From contig CAKSHH010000015.1 in assembly GCA_934456435.1 (NCBI GenBank), forward strand, positions 1-57,661: a stretch of DNA of 57,661 nucleotides. The letters are read 5' to 3'. Within the stretch, counting starts at the first letter, position 1, and every line of letters starts with the position of its first letter. Below the pieces are notes generated by a model. That model saw only the letters and a program-made list of their open reading frames with translations. It was not told where the DNA came from and searched no databases. Shown one piece after another: positions 8,253-16,499 of the stretch. The stretch is from an uncultured Eubacteriales bacterium. GTDB taxonomy: Bacteria > Bacillota > Clostridia > Oscillospirales > Acutalibacteraceae. The position numbers were made by a program, and so were the translations under genes.

Positions 8253-9362
8253 TTATTTCTCCCACGGGAATACATAGTCAAGCTTGAGGTCGTCACGAAC
8301 CTTGTTCATTTCAGCCTGAACCGACTCGTTGATAGGCACGCCTGAGTCCTTTCTCTGAAGCCAAACGTTGTACTCCTTCTCGCCTGCGGAGAAGATGTGG
8401 TCGTGACCCGGAGCCTTCTTGGAAGCGCGTACAGAGCGAATGATCTCGCCTGCCTTCTTTCTTGTTACATCCTCACCGAGGAAGTGATCCGTGTCAATAG
8501 CGATGAAGAAATGACCGAGATGATAAGGAACAAGATTTCCGTTCTCATCCTTGCCGTCAAGAGCCTTGCCGTAGTTTCCGTCCTGAAGAGCGGCAGAAAG
8601 AAGCTCGATAACCATAGCATAGCCGTAGCCCTTGTATCCGCCGAGAGCCTCGCCGATTCCACCGAGAGTTGTCAGCGCCGCTGTGCCGTTACGGATCTTC
8701 TTGAGAGCCTCGCCTGCGTCGCCCTCAACAGGGTTTCCGTCGATATCAATAACCGTACCGGGATGTACGGGCTCGTCAATTCTTGCATAATACTCAATCT
8801 TACCGTTCTGTGTAATTGATGTCGCACAGTCGATAACGAAGTTGAAATCCTCGTCGGTCGGGATACCGATTGTGAGCGGGTTTGTACCGAACATACCCTC
8901 AACGCCGAATGTCGGAGCAACCGACGGACGTGCGTTTGTGCCTGTGATACCGATGCAGCCGGCCTTTGCAGCCATTGATGCATAGTAACCGGCAATACCG
9001 TAGTGGCAGGAGTTACGAACGGCTACCATACCCATACCGTATTCCTTAGCCTTTTTAATTGCCATTTCCATCGACTTGTAGCCGATGACCTGACCCATAC
9101 CGTCATGACCGTCAACAACTGCAGTTGTCGGGGTCTCCTTGACGATTTCAAAATTTGTTACGGGATTCTGGATTCCGGCATTGATTCTGTCAATATAGAT
9201 CGGCTTAAAGCGGTTGCAGCCGTGGGATTCAATTCCGCGTCTGTCCGACTCAAGGATAACGTCAACCACGATCTCGCAATCCTCTGCGGGAACGCCGACA
9301 CCCTTGAAAGCGTCAACCATAAAATCGTGCAGGGTTTTCCAGTCACATACTACTTTTGCCAT
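8253..9362 (-). CDS. Malate/L-lactate dehydrogenase family (Ldh_2) oxidoreductase
   Basis: The 369-residue protein belongs to the Ldh_2 (type-2 malate/lactate dehydrogenase, YlbC/ComC) family of NAD(P)-dependent dehydrogenases, which have their own fold rather than a Rossmann fold. Visible family features are RGIESHGCNRF near residue 47, VDGHDGMGQV near 90, RNSCHYGIAGYY near 118, GTNPLTIGIP near 160, and GGYKGYGYAM near 235. Substrates in the family include malate, lactate, sulfolactate and ureidoglycolate. With malic enzyme downstream, malate is the simplest guess. It has a strong AGGAGGT ribosome site 7 nt before the ATG and is cotranscribed with glpK (38-nt gap). Confidence 0.88.
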   Translation of the reverse strand: MAKVVCDWKTLHDFMVDAFKGVGVPAEDCEIVVDVILESDRRGIESHGCNRFKPIYIDRINAGIQNPVTNFEIVKETPTTAVVDGHDGMGQVIGYKSMEMAIKKAKEYGMGMVAVRNSCHYGIAGYYASMAAKAGCIGITGTNARPSVAPTFGVEGMFGTNPLTIGIPTDEDFNFVIDCATSITQNGKIEYYARIDEPVHPGTVIDIDGNPVEGDAGEALKKIRNGTAALTTLGGIGEALGGYKGYGYAMVIELLSAALQDGNYGKALDGKDENGNLVPYHLGHFFIAIDTDHFLGEDVTRKKAGEIIRSVRASKKAPGHDHIFSAGEKEYNVWLQRKDSGVPINESVQAEMNKVRDDLKLDYVFPWEK

Positions 9363-9400
9363 TTGAATGACCTCCTATATAAAATAAATAATTAACTTTA

Positions 9401-10912
9401 TCAATCAAAATCGTCTTCCTGCGCCCAGTTGCGTGAACGCTCAACCGCTCTCTTCCAATCGTCGCAAAGCTTATCTCTGACCTTTTTGTCCATCTTGGGT
9501 ATGAATACCTTTTCAACCTCGCGGTTCTTTTCAATCTCTTCGGGATTTTTCCACATTCCGACAGCAAGACCCGCAAGATAAGCGGCACCCAAAGCGGTCG
9601 TTTCAACGGTCTTGGGTCTGTTGACTACCGTTCTGATAAGATCAGCCTGTATCTGCATCATAATGTTGCTTACACTCGCTCCGCCGTCAACTCTGAGCTC
9701 CGAAAGGATAATGTTGGAATCCTTCGTCATTGCCCTGAGCAAATCTGTCATCTGGAAACAGATGGACTCAAGCACGGCGCGGCAGAAATGCGCGCGGTTG
9801 ACGCCTCGCGTCAGTCCGACTATCGTTCCTCTTGCGTACATATCCCAGTATGGCGCACCCAAACCGGTAAACGCAGGAACAAGGAACATTCCGTTCGCGT
9901 CCTCAACGCTCTCGGCAAGCTCGTCAACACGCGGTGCGGTGTCAACCATGTGAAGCTCGTCTCTGAGCCACTTTATAACCGAACCCGCATTGAAAGCGCT
10001 TCCCTCGATTGAATATGTAGTCTTTCCGTCGATTGACCATGCAACACCGGTCAGCAAATTATTTTCGGAATGAACGCGCTTGTGTCCCGTGTTCATCAGC
10101 AGGAAACAGCCGGTTCCGTAAGTATTCTTCGCCTGTCCGGGATTGAAGCACGCCTGACCGAACAGCGCGGCAGGCTGGTCGCCGATTGCGCCGCAGATAG
10201 GCACTCCCTCAAGCTCTTCAATACCGATAATTCCGGGAGCGACCGTACCGTAAATCTTGCTTGATTCAACGGGTTCGGGAAGCATGCACATCGGTACGCC
10301 GAGCTTCTCGCAAAGGAACTCGTCCCATTGAAGCTTGTCAACATCAAAGAGCATCGTCCTTGATGCGTTTGAATAGTCCGTAACGTGAACCTTTCCGCCC
10401 GTGAGATTCCATATAAGCCATGTTTCAACGGTTCCGAAAAGGAGCTCTCCGTTTTCAGCCCTCTCTCTCGCACCCTCAACGTTGTCAAGAATCCACTTTA
10501 TCTTCGTTCCTGAGAAGTAAGCGTCGATAAGCAGTCCCGTGTGCTCACGGATATAGTCGCCGAGACCCTCCTCCTTGAGCTTTTCGCAAAGCTCGGCGGT
10601 ACGGCGGCATTGCCACACGATTGCGTTGTATATGGGTTTGCCGGTCTCCTTATCCCAAATGATTGTTGTCTCTCTTTGGTTTGTGATACCGATTCCGGCA
10701 ATCTTTTTAACATCAAAATCTCCAGAATTTATGACAGAAGAAATCGAATGCATCTGACTGTAAAGTATGTCCATCGGATCGTGCTCTACCCAGCCCGACT
10801 TAGGATAAATCTGTTCAAACTCGTTTTGCGCCTTGGAAACAATGTGACCCCGCTTGTCAAAGACTATGGCTCTGGAGCTTGTTGTTCCCTGGTCAAGTGC
10901 TAAAACATACAA
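9401..10912 (-). CDS. glpK: Glycerol kinase
   Basis: This 503-residue FGGY-family kinase phosphorylates glycerol to sn-glycerol 3-phosphate with ATP in the cytoplasm. The N-terminal phosphate-binding motif ALDQGTTSSRA, GITNQRET, AFTGLGAPYWD near residue 315 and DGGAS near 410 are diagnostic of GlpK over other FGGY kinases. The start codon is TTG at 10912, set by an AGGAGG site 8 nt upstream; the ATG visible nearby is out of frame. The gene heads the minus-strand run glpK, Ldh_2, malic enzyme and perhaps the PanE-like gene. No facilitator glpF or glycerol-3-phosphate dehydrogenase is visible in the window. Confidence 0.96.
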   Translation of the reverse strand: MYVLALDQGTTSSRAIVFDKRGHIVSKAQNEFEQIYPKSGWVEHDPMDILYSQMHSISSVINSGDFDVKKIAGIGITNQRETTIIWDKETGKPIYNAIVWQCRRTAELCEKLKEEGLGDYIREHTGLLIDAYFSGTKIKWILDNVEGARERAENGELLFGTVETWLIWNLTGGKVHVTDYSNASRTMLFDVDKLQWDEFLCEKLGVPMCMLPEPVESSKIYGTVAPGIIGIEELEGVPICGAIGDQPAALFGQACFNPGQAKNTYGTGCFLLMNTGHKRVHSENNLLTGVAWSIDGKTTYSIEGSAFNAGSVIKWLRDELHMVDTAPRVDELAESVEDANGMFLVPAFTGLGAPYWDMYARGTIVGLTRGVNRAHFCRAVLESICFQMTDLLRAMTKDSNIILSELRVDGGASVSNIMMQIQADLIRTVVNRPKTVETTALGAAYLAGLAVGMWKNPEEIEKNREVEKVFIPKMDKKVRDKLCDDWKRAVERSRNWAQEDDFD

Positions 10913-11096
10913 GTTGTCTGCCTCCTTACGTTACCCGTACAGCGGATAAAAAAAGAACAGAAAGCCCAACCGTTTTAGAAAAACAGCCGAATTTCCGTTC
11001 TAAAAATACAGTTCATAATAACTACCGCCGTCCGAGTTTTTATGTATAAGCAACCGCTGTAATTATGTTCAAAGCAAATCGGTTACTACATAAAGT

Positions 11097-11125
11097 ATTC
11101 TACCGCATTTAATTTTAAAAGTCAA
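11097..11125 (-). promoter_or_regulatory. Promoter of the glpK operon
   Basis: On the minus strand TTGACT (plus 11120-11125) and TAGAAT (plus 11097-11102) are 17 nt apart. The leader to the TTG start would be about 180 nt. The rest of 10913-11215 is A+T-rich and shows nothing else I can name. Confidence 0.7.
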
Positions 11126-11215
11126 CACAGTTTGTACCAATATTTATCAAATAAATGTTGATTTTCAACAAAGTATTTATAATTCAAAAGTTAAAAATCA
11201 CATTCTTTGTTTGTC

Positions 11216-11242
11216 ACCAACCCGGCGCTTTCCCATAGTATG
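11216..11242 (+). promoter_or_regulatory. Possible sporulation (sigma-K/E-like) promoter of the Cys-rich peptide
   Basis: AC at 11216-11217, a 16-nt spacer and CATAGTATG at 11234-11242 match the B. subtilis sigma-K pattern AC-N16-CATAnnnTA except for the last base. No sigma-A promoter is apparent. The same arrangement precedes the DUF11 gene at 49604. Confidence 0.45.
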
Positions 11243-11271
11243 TTAGTGTAAGACGAAAGGAGGTCAAGACA

Positions 11272-11397
11272 ATGGGTTGCTGTAATAACTGGATCCTTAT
11301 TCTCATCATCATCCTCTTATTCTCAGAGTGCGGTTGTGGCTGCGGTTGCGGTAATAACAACGGTAATTTCCTCAACAACAACGGCTGTGGTTGCTGA
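11272..11397 (+). CDS. Small hydrophobic Cys/Gly/Asn-rich peptide (41 aa)
   Basis: ATG at 11272 is preceded by a perfect AAAGGAGGT site 8 nt upstream. The 41 residues start MGCCNNW, pass through a strongly hydrophobic run rich in Ile and Leu (ILILIIILLF, residues 8-17), and end with alternating Cys-Gly (CGCGCGCG, residues 20-27), an Asn-rich run and a final CGC. There are eight Cys in 41 residues. A terminator follows. Small Gly/Cys-rich peptides with one hydrophobic helix occur among spore-coat and sporulation proteins of Firmicutes (YjcZ-like). Assignment to sporulation is an inference from that resemblance and the sigma-K-like promoter. It has no known function. Confidence 0.8.
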   Translation: MGCCNNWILILIIILLFSECGCGCGCGNNNGNFLNNNGCGC

Positions 11398-11408
11398 CAT
11401 TGACTGAG

Positions 11409-11443
11409 AAACGCGCCTGCGGACAATAGTTTGCAGGCGTTTT
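11409..11443 (+). terminator. Terminator after the Cys-rich peptide
   Basis: AACGC-G-CCTGC (11410-11420) pairs with GCAGGCGTT (11433-11441) with a one-base bulge, followed by TTTT. Confidence 0.75.
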
Positions 11444-11493
11444 CCCGTTAAAATGACATTATATTGTTAATTTTTTAATTAGTTGCGTTTCTA

Positions 11494-11522
11494 TTGAATT
11501 TGCTGTTTTTTCATAGTATAAT
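11494..11522 (+). promoter_or_regulatory. Promoter of the apbE-rnf operon
   Basis: TTGAAT (11494-11499) and TATAAT (11517-11522) are 17 nt apart. The leader of about 105 nt to the apbE start contains a palindromic repeat at 11538-11566. Confidence 0.78.
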
Positions 11523-11537
11523 AAATTGATTCAAAGC

Positions 11538-11566
11538 ATATCGCACAGTTGAACTGTGCGGCATTG
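11538..11566. repeat. Short palindrome of the CGCAC-type repeat family
   Basis: CGCACAGTT-G-AACTGTGCG is a 9-bp inverted repeat flanked by GCATAT and GCATTG, similar to the ends of the element at 6908-7010. It lies in the leader of the apbE-rnf operon. Confidence 0.6.
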
Positions 11567-11634
11567 AAAAACATATTCAAACAGGTGTGTGCCGTAATTG
11601 TGCGGCGCCTCCCTGACAGAACGGGTGAATTGCG

Positions 11635-12666
11635 GTGAAAAATGCTGCAGAACGTAAACTGAATAAGAAATCTCTTACCGCAATAATTCTCTGCGCCGTA
11701 ATTCTTTTCGGTATTGTTTCATACGATATGATAAACAGCAAAAGCTCCTGTGAAAAAACAGACGTTGCAATGGGAACAGTCATCACGCTCAAGCTTTTCG
11801 GATTCGGCGCCAAGGATGACCTTGAGCGTATTGATAATGAAATCGACGGTCTTGAAACATCGGTATTAAGCTGGAGAAAAGAAGGCTCGGATATTTACAG
11901 AATAAACAGCGGTACCGGAGAATTTGTTTCCGTCTCCCCCGACACGGTCAGCATCATAAAAGAATGCACGGAGCTTTCCGAAAAGTGCGGCGGAAAATTT
12001 GATATCAGCGTGGGACCTGTCACAAAGCTTTGGGATTTCGGCGGTGACAATCAGCGTCTTCCCGAAAAGAGCGAAATCGAATCCGCGCTTGCAAATGTCG
12101 ATTACACTAAAATCGAGGTTTCCGGCAATGCCGTTAAAATTGCAAAGGGTCAGTCTGTTGACCTCGGCGCTGTGGGCAAGGGCTTTGCTTGCGACCGTGT
12201 AAAAAAGCTGCTGAATAACGGCAAAACCAAGTCGGCGGTTATCTCGGTCGGCGGCAGTCTGCTTCTTTACGGCAAAGAGACTTTCAGCGTCAGTATTGTT
12301 GACCCTGAGAACGACAAGGCGTCAATGGGCACTCTCAAGCTCCGTGACACCTGTGTTTCCACTTCGGGCGACTATGAAAAGTTCTTTGAGCAGGACGGAA
12401 AAACATATCATCACATTCTCAACGCCCAGACGGGCTATCCGGCAGCAAGCGAGTTCAAAAGTGTTACCGTTGTGTGCGAATCCGGGCTTCTCAGCGATGC
12501 GCTTTCGACTGTTTGCTTTCTTGTGGGATATCAAAAAAGCATTGAGATTCTGAAAGAATATGATGCCGAAGCAGTCTTTATTTTCAAGGATAAAACCGTC
12601 AAGACAACAGACGGTCTTTTGGGAAAATTCAAGCTTACAAACGACAGCTATACGGTGGAAAAATGA
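11635..12666 (+). CDS. apbE: FAD:protein FMN transferase (ApbE)
   Basis: This 343-residue protein covalently transfers FMN from FAD to Thr/Ser of target flavoproteins outside the membrane. One transmembrane anchor lies at residues 14-30. The ApbE domain follows: AMGTVITLKL near 46, GGKFDISVGPV near 117, VDLGAVGKGFACD near 182 (substrate loop) and a C-terminal SDALSTVCF. The GTG at 11635 is taken as start because it places the anchor at the N-terminus; the ribosome site there is weak. It overlaps the next gene by ATGA. Lying at the head of the rnf operon, its targets are most likely RnfG and RnfD. Confidence 0.93.
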   Translation: MKNAAERKLNKKSLTAIILCAVILFGIVSYDMINSKSSCEKTDVAMGTVITLKLFGFGAKDDLERIDNEIDGLETSVLSWRKEGSDIYRINSGTGEFVSVSPDTVSIIKECTELSEKCGGKFDISVGPVTKLWDFGGDNQRLPEKSEIESALANVDYTKIEVSGNAVKIAKGQSVDLGAVGKGFACDRVKKLLNNGKTKSAVISVGGSLLLYGKETFSVSIVDPENDKASMGTLKLRDTCVSTSGDYEKFFEQDGKTYHHILNAQTGYPAASEFKSVTVVCESGLLSDALSTVCFLVGYQKSIEILKEYDAEAVFIFKDKTVKTTDGLLGKFKLTNDSYTVEK

Positions 12667-13031
12667 AACTACTAAAAAAAGGCGACATTATCATAGCGGC
12701 AGCGGTTCTGCTTGCGGCGGCACTTTTTGCTATACCGAAGCTGACTTCCTCGGATAAACTCACGGCCGAAATATACGTTGACGGTGTACTCGAAAGAACG
12801 GTTGATCTTTCCGACAGCGAGAATTACAGCTTTTCTCCGAAGTCAAAGCCCAACGTAACGATTAACGTCGGCGACGGAGCAATTTGGTTTTCGCAAGCCG
12901 ATTGCAAGGACAAGCTTTGCATCAAAAGCGGCAAACTTACCTCAGGCGGACAGACTGCGGCGTGTCTCCCTGAAAGAGTTGTCGTCTCGGTTGTATCAGA
13001 CAAAAACAAAACAGACGTAATGACATATTAA
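12663..13031 (+). CDS. NusG domain II-containing membrane-anchored protein
   Basis: This 122-residue protein has one N-terminal membrane helix (residues 9-24) and an extracytoplasmic NusG_II domain. The domain includes VDGVLERTVDL, VTINVGDGAIWFSQADCKDKLCIKSG (paired Cys) and a conserved CLPERVVVSV end. The family is regularly found between apbE and a Gx transporter in clostridial rnf operons, but its biochemical role is not established. The start codon overlaps the apbE stop (ATGA), which indicates translational coupling. Confidence 0.88.
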   Translation: MKLLKKGDIIIAAAVLLAAALFAIPKLTSSDKLTAEIYVDGVLERTVDLSDSENYSFSPKSKPNVTINVGDGAIWFSQADCKDKLCIKSGKLTSGGQTAACLPERVVVSVVSDKNKTDVMTY

Positions 13032-13032
13032 A

Positions 13033-13560
13033 ATGAGTAAGAAAAATAATCTGACAAGAAAAATAGCGTTGACGGGAATAATGGGCGCACTTGCGCTGGC
13101 ATTATCGTACCTTGAATCGCTCATTCCCGCCTACCCGGGCTTTCCTCCGGGAGCAAAGCCCGGACTTTCAAACATTGTCACAATGTTTATGGCTGACTGC
13201 GTCGGCCCCGGCTATACTTTTTTTATAACAATTATAAAGGGACTTTTTTCGGGCGTCACAAGAGGAACGACGGCTATGATAATGAGTCTTGCGGGAGGTA
13301 TCCTCAGCACGGCGGTCGCCTGTCTTGTTTTCAGATTTTTTAAGAATAAACTTGGATATATCGGTATAGGTATACTCTGTGCCGTTTGTCATAATATCGG
13401 TCAGCTCGCGGCGGCGTGTATCATTTCGGGTACGCCGTCTCTCGTCTTCGGCTACGGACCGATGCTGTTAATATTTGCGGTCGTCACCGGTTTGCTTACC
13501 GGCACGATTCTCAAAGCGGTTATGCCGGTTCTGGCAAAAACCGTTAAAATTAAAAACTAA
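13033..13560 (+). CDS. Gx transporter family membrane protein
   Basis: This 175-residue integral membrane protein has about five hydrophobic segments. The motif PAYPGFPPGAKPGLSNIVTM near residue 30 and the Gly-rich segments are typical of the Gx transporter family, often annotated as heptaprenyl diphosphate synthase component I. The family is related to ECF-type S components. It follows the NusG-II gene by one base and is a standard member of clostridial apbE-rnf operons. A role in supplying a precursor such as a flavin or quinone-like compound has been suggested but is not proven. Confidence 0.87.
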   Translation: MSKKNNLTRKIALTGIMGALALALSYLESLIPAYPGFPPGAKPGLSNIVTMFMADCVGPGYTFFITIIKGLFSGVTRGTTAMIMSLAGGILSTAVACLVFRFFKNKLGYIGIGILCAVCHNIGQLAAACIISGTPSLVFGYGPMLLIFAVVTGLLTGTILKAVMPVLAKTVKIKN

Positions 13561-13597
13561 TTGGGACAAGTTCCCATAAAGCAAAGGGGTTGAACAA

Positions 13598-14950
13598 ATG
13601 GGTAAAATCCACGTGGACGGAGTCATTTCCGCAGTCAGGAAGGTTCGCGGCGGCGTAAAAGTCGACCATCACAAGAACACCGCAGGCTGTGAGGTAGTGC
13701 GTATTCCCGTCCCGAAGCAGGTAGTTTTGCCTATGCAGCAGCACATCGGCGCTCCGTGTACTCCGACAGTCAAGGTCGGCGACACAGTCAGCGTCGGACA
13801 GGTTATCGGTGACAGCGACAAATTTGTCAGCGCGCCGATCCACGCCTCGGTCTCCGGCACCGTTACCGCCGTCGGAAACGTCAAGCTTCCCAACGGAACC
13901 ATGGTGCAGGGTGTCACGATCGAATCAGACGGAGAAATGAGACTTTACGAGGGTCTCAAGGCTCCCGAAGTAAACACCAAGGAAGAGCTTTGCAAGGCAG
14001 TCAGAGAATCAGGACTTGTCGGTCTCGGCGGCGCAGGCTTCCCGACCCACGTCAAGCTCAATGTTCCTGCCGACAAAAACATTGATACCCTTATCATCAA
14101 TGCGGCAGAGTGTGAGCCGTACATAACGGTTGACTACCGCGAGTGTATCGACAATTCGTGGGACATCTGCTCCGGAATCAAGACAGTCAAGGAGCTTCTC
14201 AACATTCCCAACGTCGTTATCGCCGTTGAGGACAATAAGCCCGACGCGTTTGAGATTCTTCACCAGATTGTTGACAAGGAAAACGGAGCCGACAGCTCAA
14301 TAAAAATCATGCAGCTTAAATCAATCTATCCGCAGGGTGCTGAAAAGATGATGGTTCAGTCGGCAACGGGACGTCAGGTTCCTCCCGGCAAGCTTCCTGC
14401 CGACGTCGGCTGTATCGTTATGAACGTCACATCAATCGCTTTCATTTCGCGTTATCTCAAGACGGGCAAACCGCTTGTCAGCCGTTCAATGACTGTTGAC
14501 GGAAAGGCTATCGCCGAGCCGAAGAACGTTCGTGTTCCGATCGGTACAAGCTTTGCCGATGTTATCGACTTCTGCGGCGGATTCAAAGCTGACCCCGTCA
14601 AGATTATTGCCGGCGGCCCCATGATGGGTATTGCGATAACGGATGTAAACTATCCGATTTCAAAGAGCAACAACGCACTTCTTGCTTTCTCCGAGGAGGA
14701 CGCAAAAATATTCAGGGAGACTGACTGTATCCGTTGCGGACGCTGTGCCGCCGCCTGTCCGCTCAGCCTCGCTCCGACAAAGGTAATCCGCGATTCCAAG
14801 GCAAAGGACGTTGATTCGCTCATCAAAGACGGAGTTATGGTTTGTATGGAATGCGGAAGCTGTGCATACTCCTGTCCGGCAAAGAAGCCTCTTGTCCAGC
14901 ACATGAGACTTGCCAAGTCAATAATCAGAGAGGCAGGTGCAAAGAAATGA
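13598..14950 (+). CDS. rnfC: Rnf complex subunit C (NADH- and FMN-binding, Fe-S)
   Basis: This 450-residue peripheral subunit is thought to carry the NADH site. It shows an N-terminal barrel-sandwich region (HKNTAGCEVVRIPVPKQVVL), a nucleotide-binding GLGGAGFPTHVKL near residue 145, and EGAEKMM-like PQGAEKMM near 250. Two ferredoxin motifs close the protein: CIRCGRCAAACP near 376 and CMECGSCAYSCP near 415. The length agrees with clostridial RnfC (about 440). AAAGGGG precedes the ATG, and its stop overlaps the rnfD start (ATGA). The 37-nt gap to the previous gene contains a small TGGGA/TCCCA hairpin. Confidence 0.96.
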   Translation: MGKIHVDGVISAVRKVRGGVKVDHHKNTAGCEVVRIPVPKQVVLPMQQHIGAPCTPTVKVGDTVSVGQVIGDSDKFVSAPIHASVSGTVTAVGNVKLPNGTMVQGVTIESDGEMRLYEGLKAPEVNTKEELCKAVRESGLVGLGGAGFPTHVKLNVPADKNIDTLIINAAECEPYITVDYRECIDNSWDICSGIKTVKELLNIPNVVIAVEDNKPDAFEILHQIVDKENGADSSIKIMQLKSIYPQGAEKMMVQSATGRQVPPGKLPADVGCIVMNVTSIAFISRYLKTGKPLVSRSMTVDGKAIAEPKNVRVPIGTSFADVIDFCGGFKADPVKIIAGGPMMGIAITDVNYPISKSNNALLAFSEEDAKIFRETDCIRCGRCAAACPLSLAPTKVIRDSKAKDVDSLIKDGVMVCMECGSCAYSCPAKKPLVQHMRLAKSIIREAGAKK

Positions 14951-15942
14951 CATTGAAAAACAAGCTTGTGGTCAGCGCATCACCGCACGACCGCAGTCCG
15001 CGCACAGTCAGGAGCCTTATGCTCGACGTTATAATCGCTATGGTTCCGGCACTCATCGCTTCGGTCATCTTTTTCGGACCGAGAGCGCTGCTGATTGAAT
15101 GTGTCAGCGTTGCAACGTGCGTCATCTTTGAATACATCAGCAGAATCGTTATGAAAAGGCACCAGACTATCGGCGACCTGAGTGCGGTTATAACCGGACT
15201 TCTTCTCGCTTTCAATATGCCGGTTTCCATTCCTCTTTGGATGGTAGTCATCGGCGCAGTAGTGTCAATCGTCGTTGTAAAGCAGTTCTTCGGCGGAATC
15301 GGTCAGAACTTTGTCAACCCTGCTCTTGCGGGACGTATCGTTCTTTTGACCTCCTTCCCCGTTGCGATGTCAACATGGACTCAGCCGCTTACATGGACAA
15401 TGAAGAACCTCGACGGAGTCACCTCCGCTTCCCCTCTTTCATCTATCCACACAATGATTTCAGGCGGACAGACACCCGACGTTTCACTTGTCGAAATGCT
15501 TATCGGCTGGCGCGCAGGCTGTCTCGGCGAGACCTGTGCTATCGCTCTTATTCTCGGCGGTATTTATCTTGTTGTCCGTAAGGTCATCTCCCCGACAATT
15601 CCCCTTGCCTACATCGGCACGGTCGCGGCAATTATGCTTATCGCCGGCAAGGGAAGCTTCACATTTATGGCTTACGAGCTTCTCGGCGGCGGACTTATGC
15701 TCGGCGCAATATTTATGGCAACGGACTACACGACCTCCCCGATCACATTCAAGGGCAAGATCATCTTCGGCATCGGCTGCGGTCTTATTACTTCGGTTAT
15801 AAGAATCTTCGGCAATCTCCCCGAAGGTGTTTCGTACTCAATCATCATCATGAACATTCTTGTTCCCCTTATTGAAAAGGCAACATTACCCAAGCCTTTC
15901 GGAACTCCTAAAAAAGAAAAGAAGGAGGCGGAGGCAAAATGA
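14947..15942 (+). CDS. rnfD: Rnf complex subunit D (membrane flavoprotein)
   Basis: This 331-residue polytopic membrane protein starts MTLKNKLVVSASPHDRSP. The ATG at 14947, which overlaps the rnfC stop, is chosen over in-frame codons inside rnfC. It has 8-10 hydrophobic segments, including GGIGQNFVNPALAGR near residue 120. The covalent FMN attachment region reads DGVTSASPL near 158, so the acceptor would be Ser where Thr is usual in the consensus DxxSGAT. It forms the ion-translocating membrane core with RnfA and RnfE. The stop overlaps rnfG by ATGA. Confidence 0.95.
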   Translation: MTLKNKLVVSASPHDRSPRTVRSLMLDVIIAMVPALIASVIFFGPRALLIECVSVATCVIFEYISRIVMKRHQTIGDLSAVITGLLLAFNMPVSIPLWMVVIGAVVSIVVVKQFFGGIGQNFVNPALAGRIVLLTSFPVAMSTWTQPLTWTMKNLDGVTSASPLSSIHTMISGGQTPDVSLVEMLIGWRAGCLGETCAIALILGGIYLVVRKVISPTIPLAYIGTVAAIMLIAGKGSFTFMAYELLGGGLMLGAIFMATDYTTSPITFKGKIIFGIGCGLITSVIRIFGNLPEGVSYSIIIMNILVPLIEKATLPKPFGTPKKEKKEAEAK

Positions 15943-16499
15943 AAAAACAGATTTTGATACCGACTGTCGCCCTTTTCGTTATCTGCCTTGTTGCAACGAC
16001 TCTTCTCGCACTCGCAAATAACGTTACGGCTCCGATAATCGAAAAGAACTCCGCACAGGCTGAAGCAGAATCCCGAATGGAGGTTCTCAGCGACGCAAAA
16101 AGCTTTGAGGACAAAACATTTGAAAACATCAGCTACGCTGTCGGTCTTGACGGCGACAACAATCAGGTCGGCATGGTGTTCAGCACATCGGCAAAGAGCT
16201 ACGGCGGCGACCTCATTGTTATGACAGGCGTTGACAACGACGGCAAGGTTACCGGTATTCAGATACTCCAGATCAGCGACACGGCAGGTCTCGGAATGAA
16301 AGCGCAGACCGATTCGTTCAAGGATCAGTTTAAGGGACTCGTCGACGGAATCAAGGTTGCCAAAAACACGGCAGACCATGATAACAACGAAATCCTCGCT
16401 CTTACCGGTGCGACAATCACCTCGAACGCTGTCACAACCGCAGTAAACGAAGCGCTTGACAGCTTCAAGACAATTACAGAAAACGGAGGTGCAAACTGA
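15939..16499 (+). CDS. rnfG: Rnf complex subunit G (covalent FMN protein)
   Basis: This 186-residue protein has a single N-terminal membrane helix (residues 6-28) and an extracytoplasmic FMN-binding domain. The attachment motif ALTGATITSNAV (residues 153-164) contains the Thr to which ApbE links FMN. GGDLIVMTGVDNDGKVTGIQ near residue 90 and TAGLGMK near 120 are family-typical. It passes electrons between RnfB/D and RnfC in current models. Both ends overlap neighbouring genes, so it is translationally coupled to rnfD and rnfE. Confidence 0.96.
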   Translation: MKKQILIPTVALFVICLVATTLLALANNVTAPIIEKNSAQAEAESRMEVLSDAKSFEDKTFENISYAVGLDGDNNQVGMVFSTSAKSYGGDLIVMTGVDNDGKVTGIQILQISDTAGLGMKAQTDSFKDQFKGLVDGIKVAKNTADHDNNEILALTGATITSNAVTTAVNEALDSFKTITENGGAN

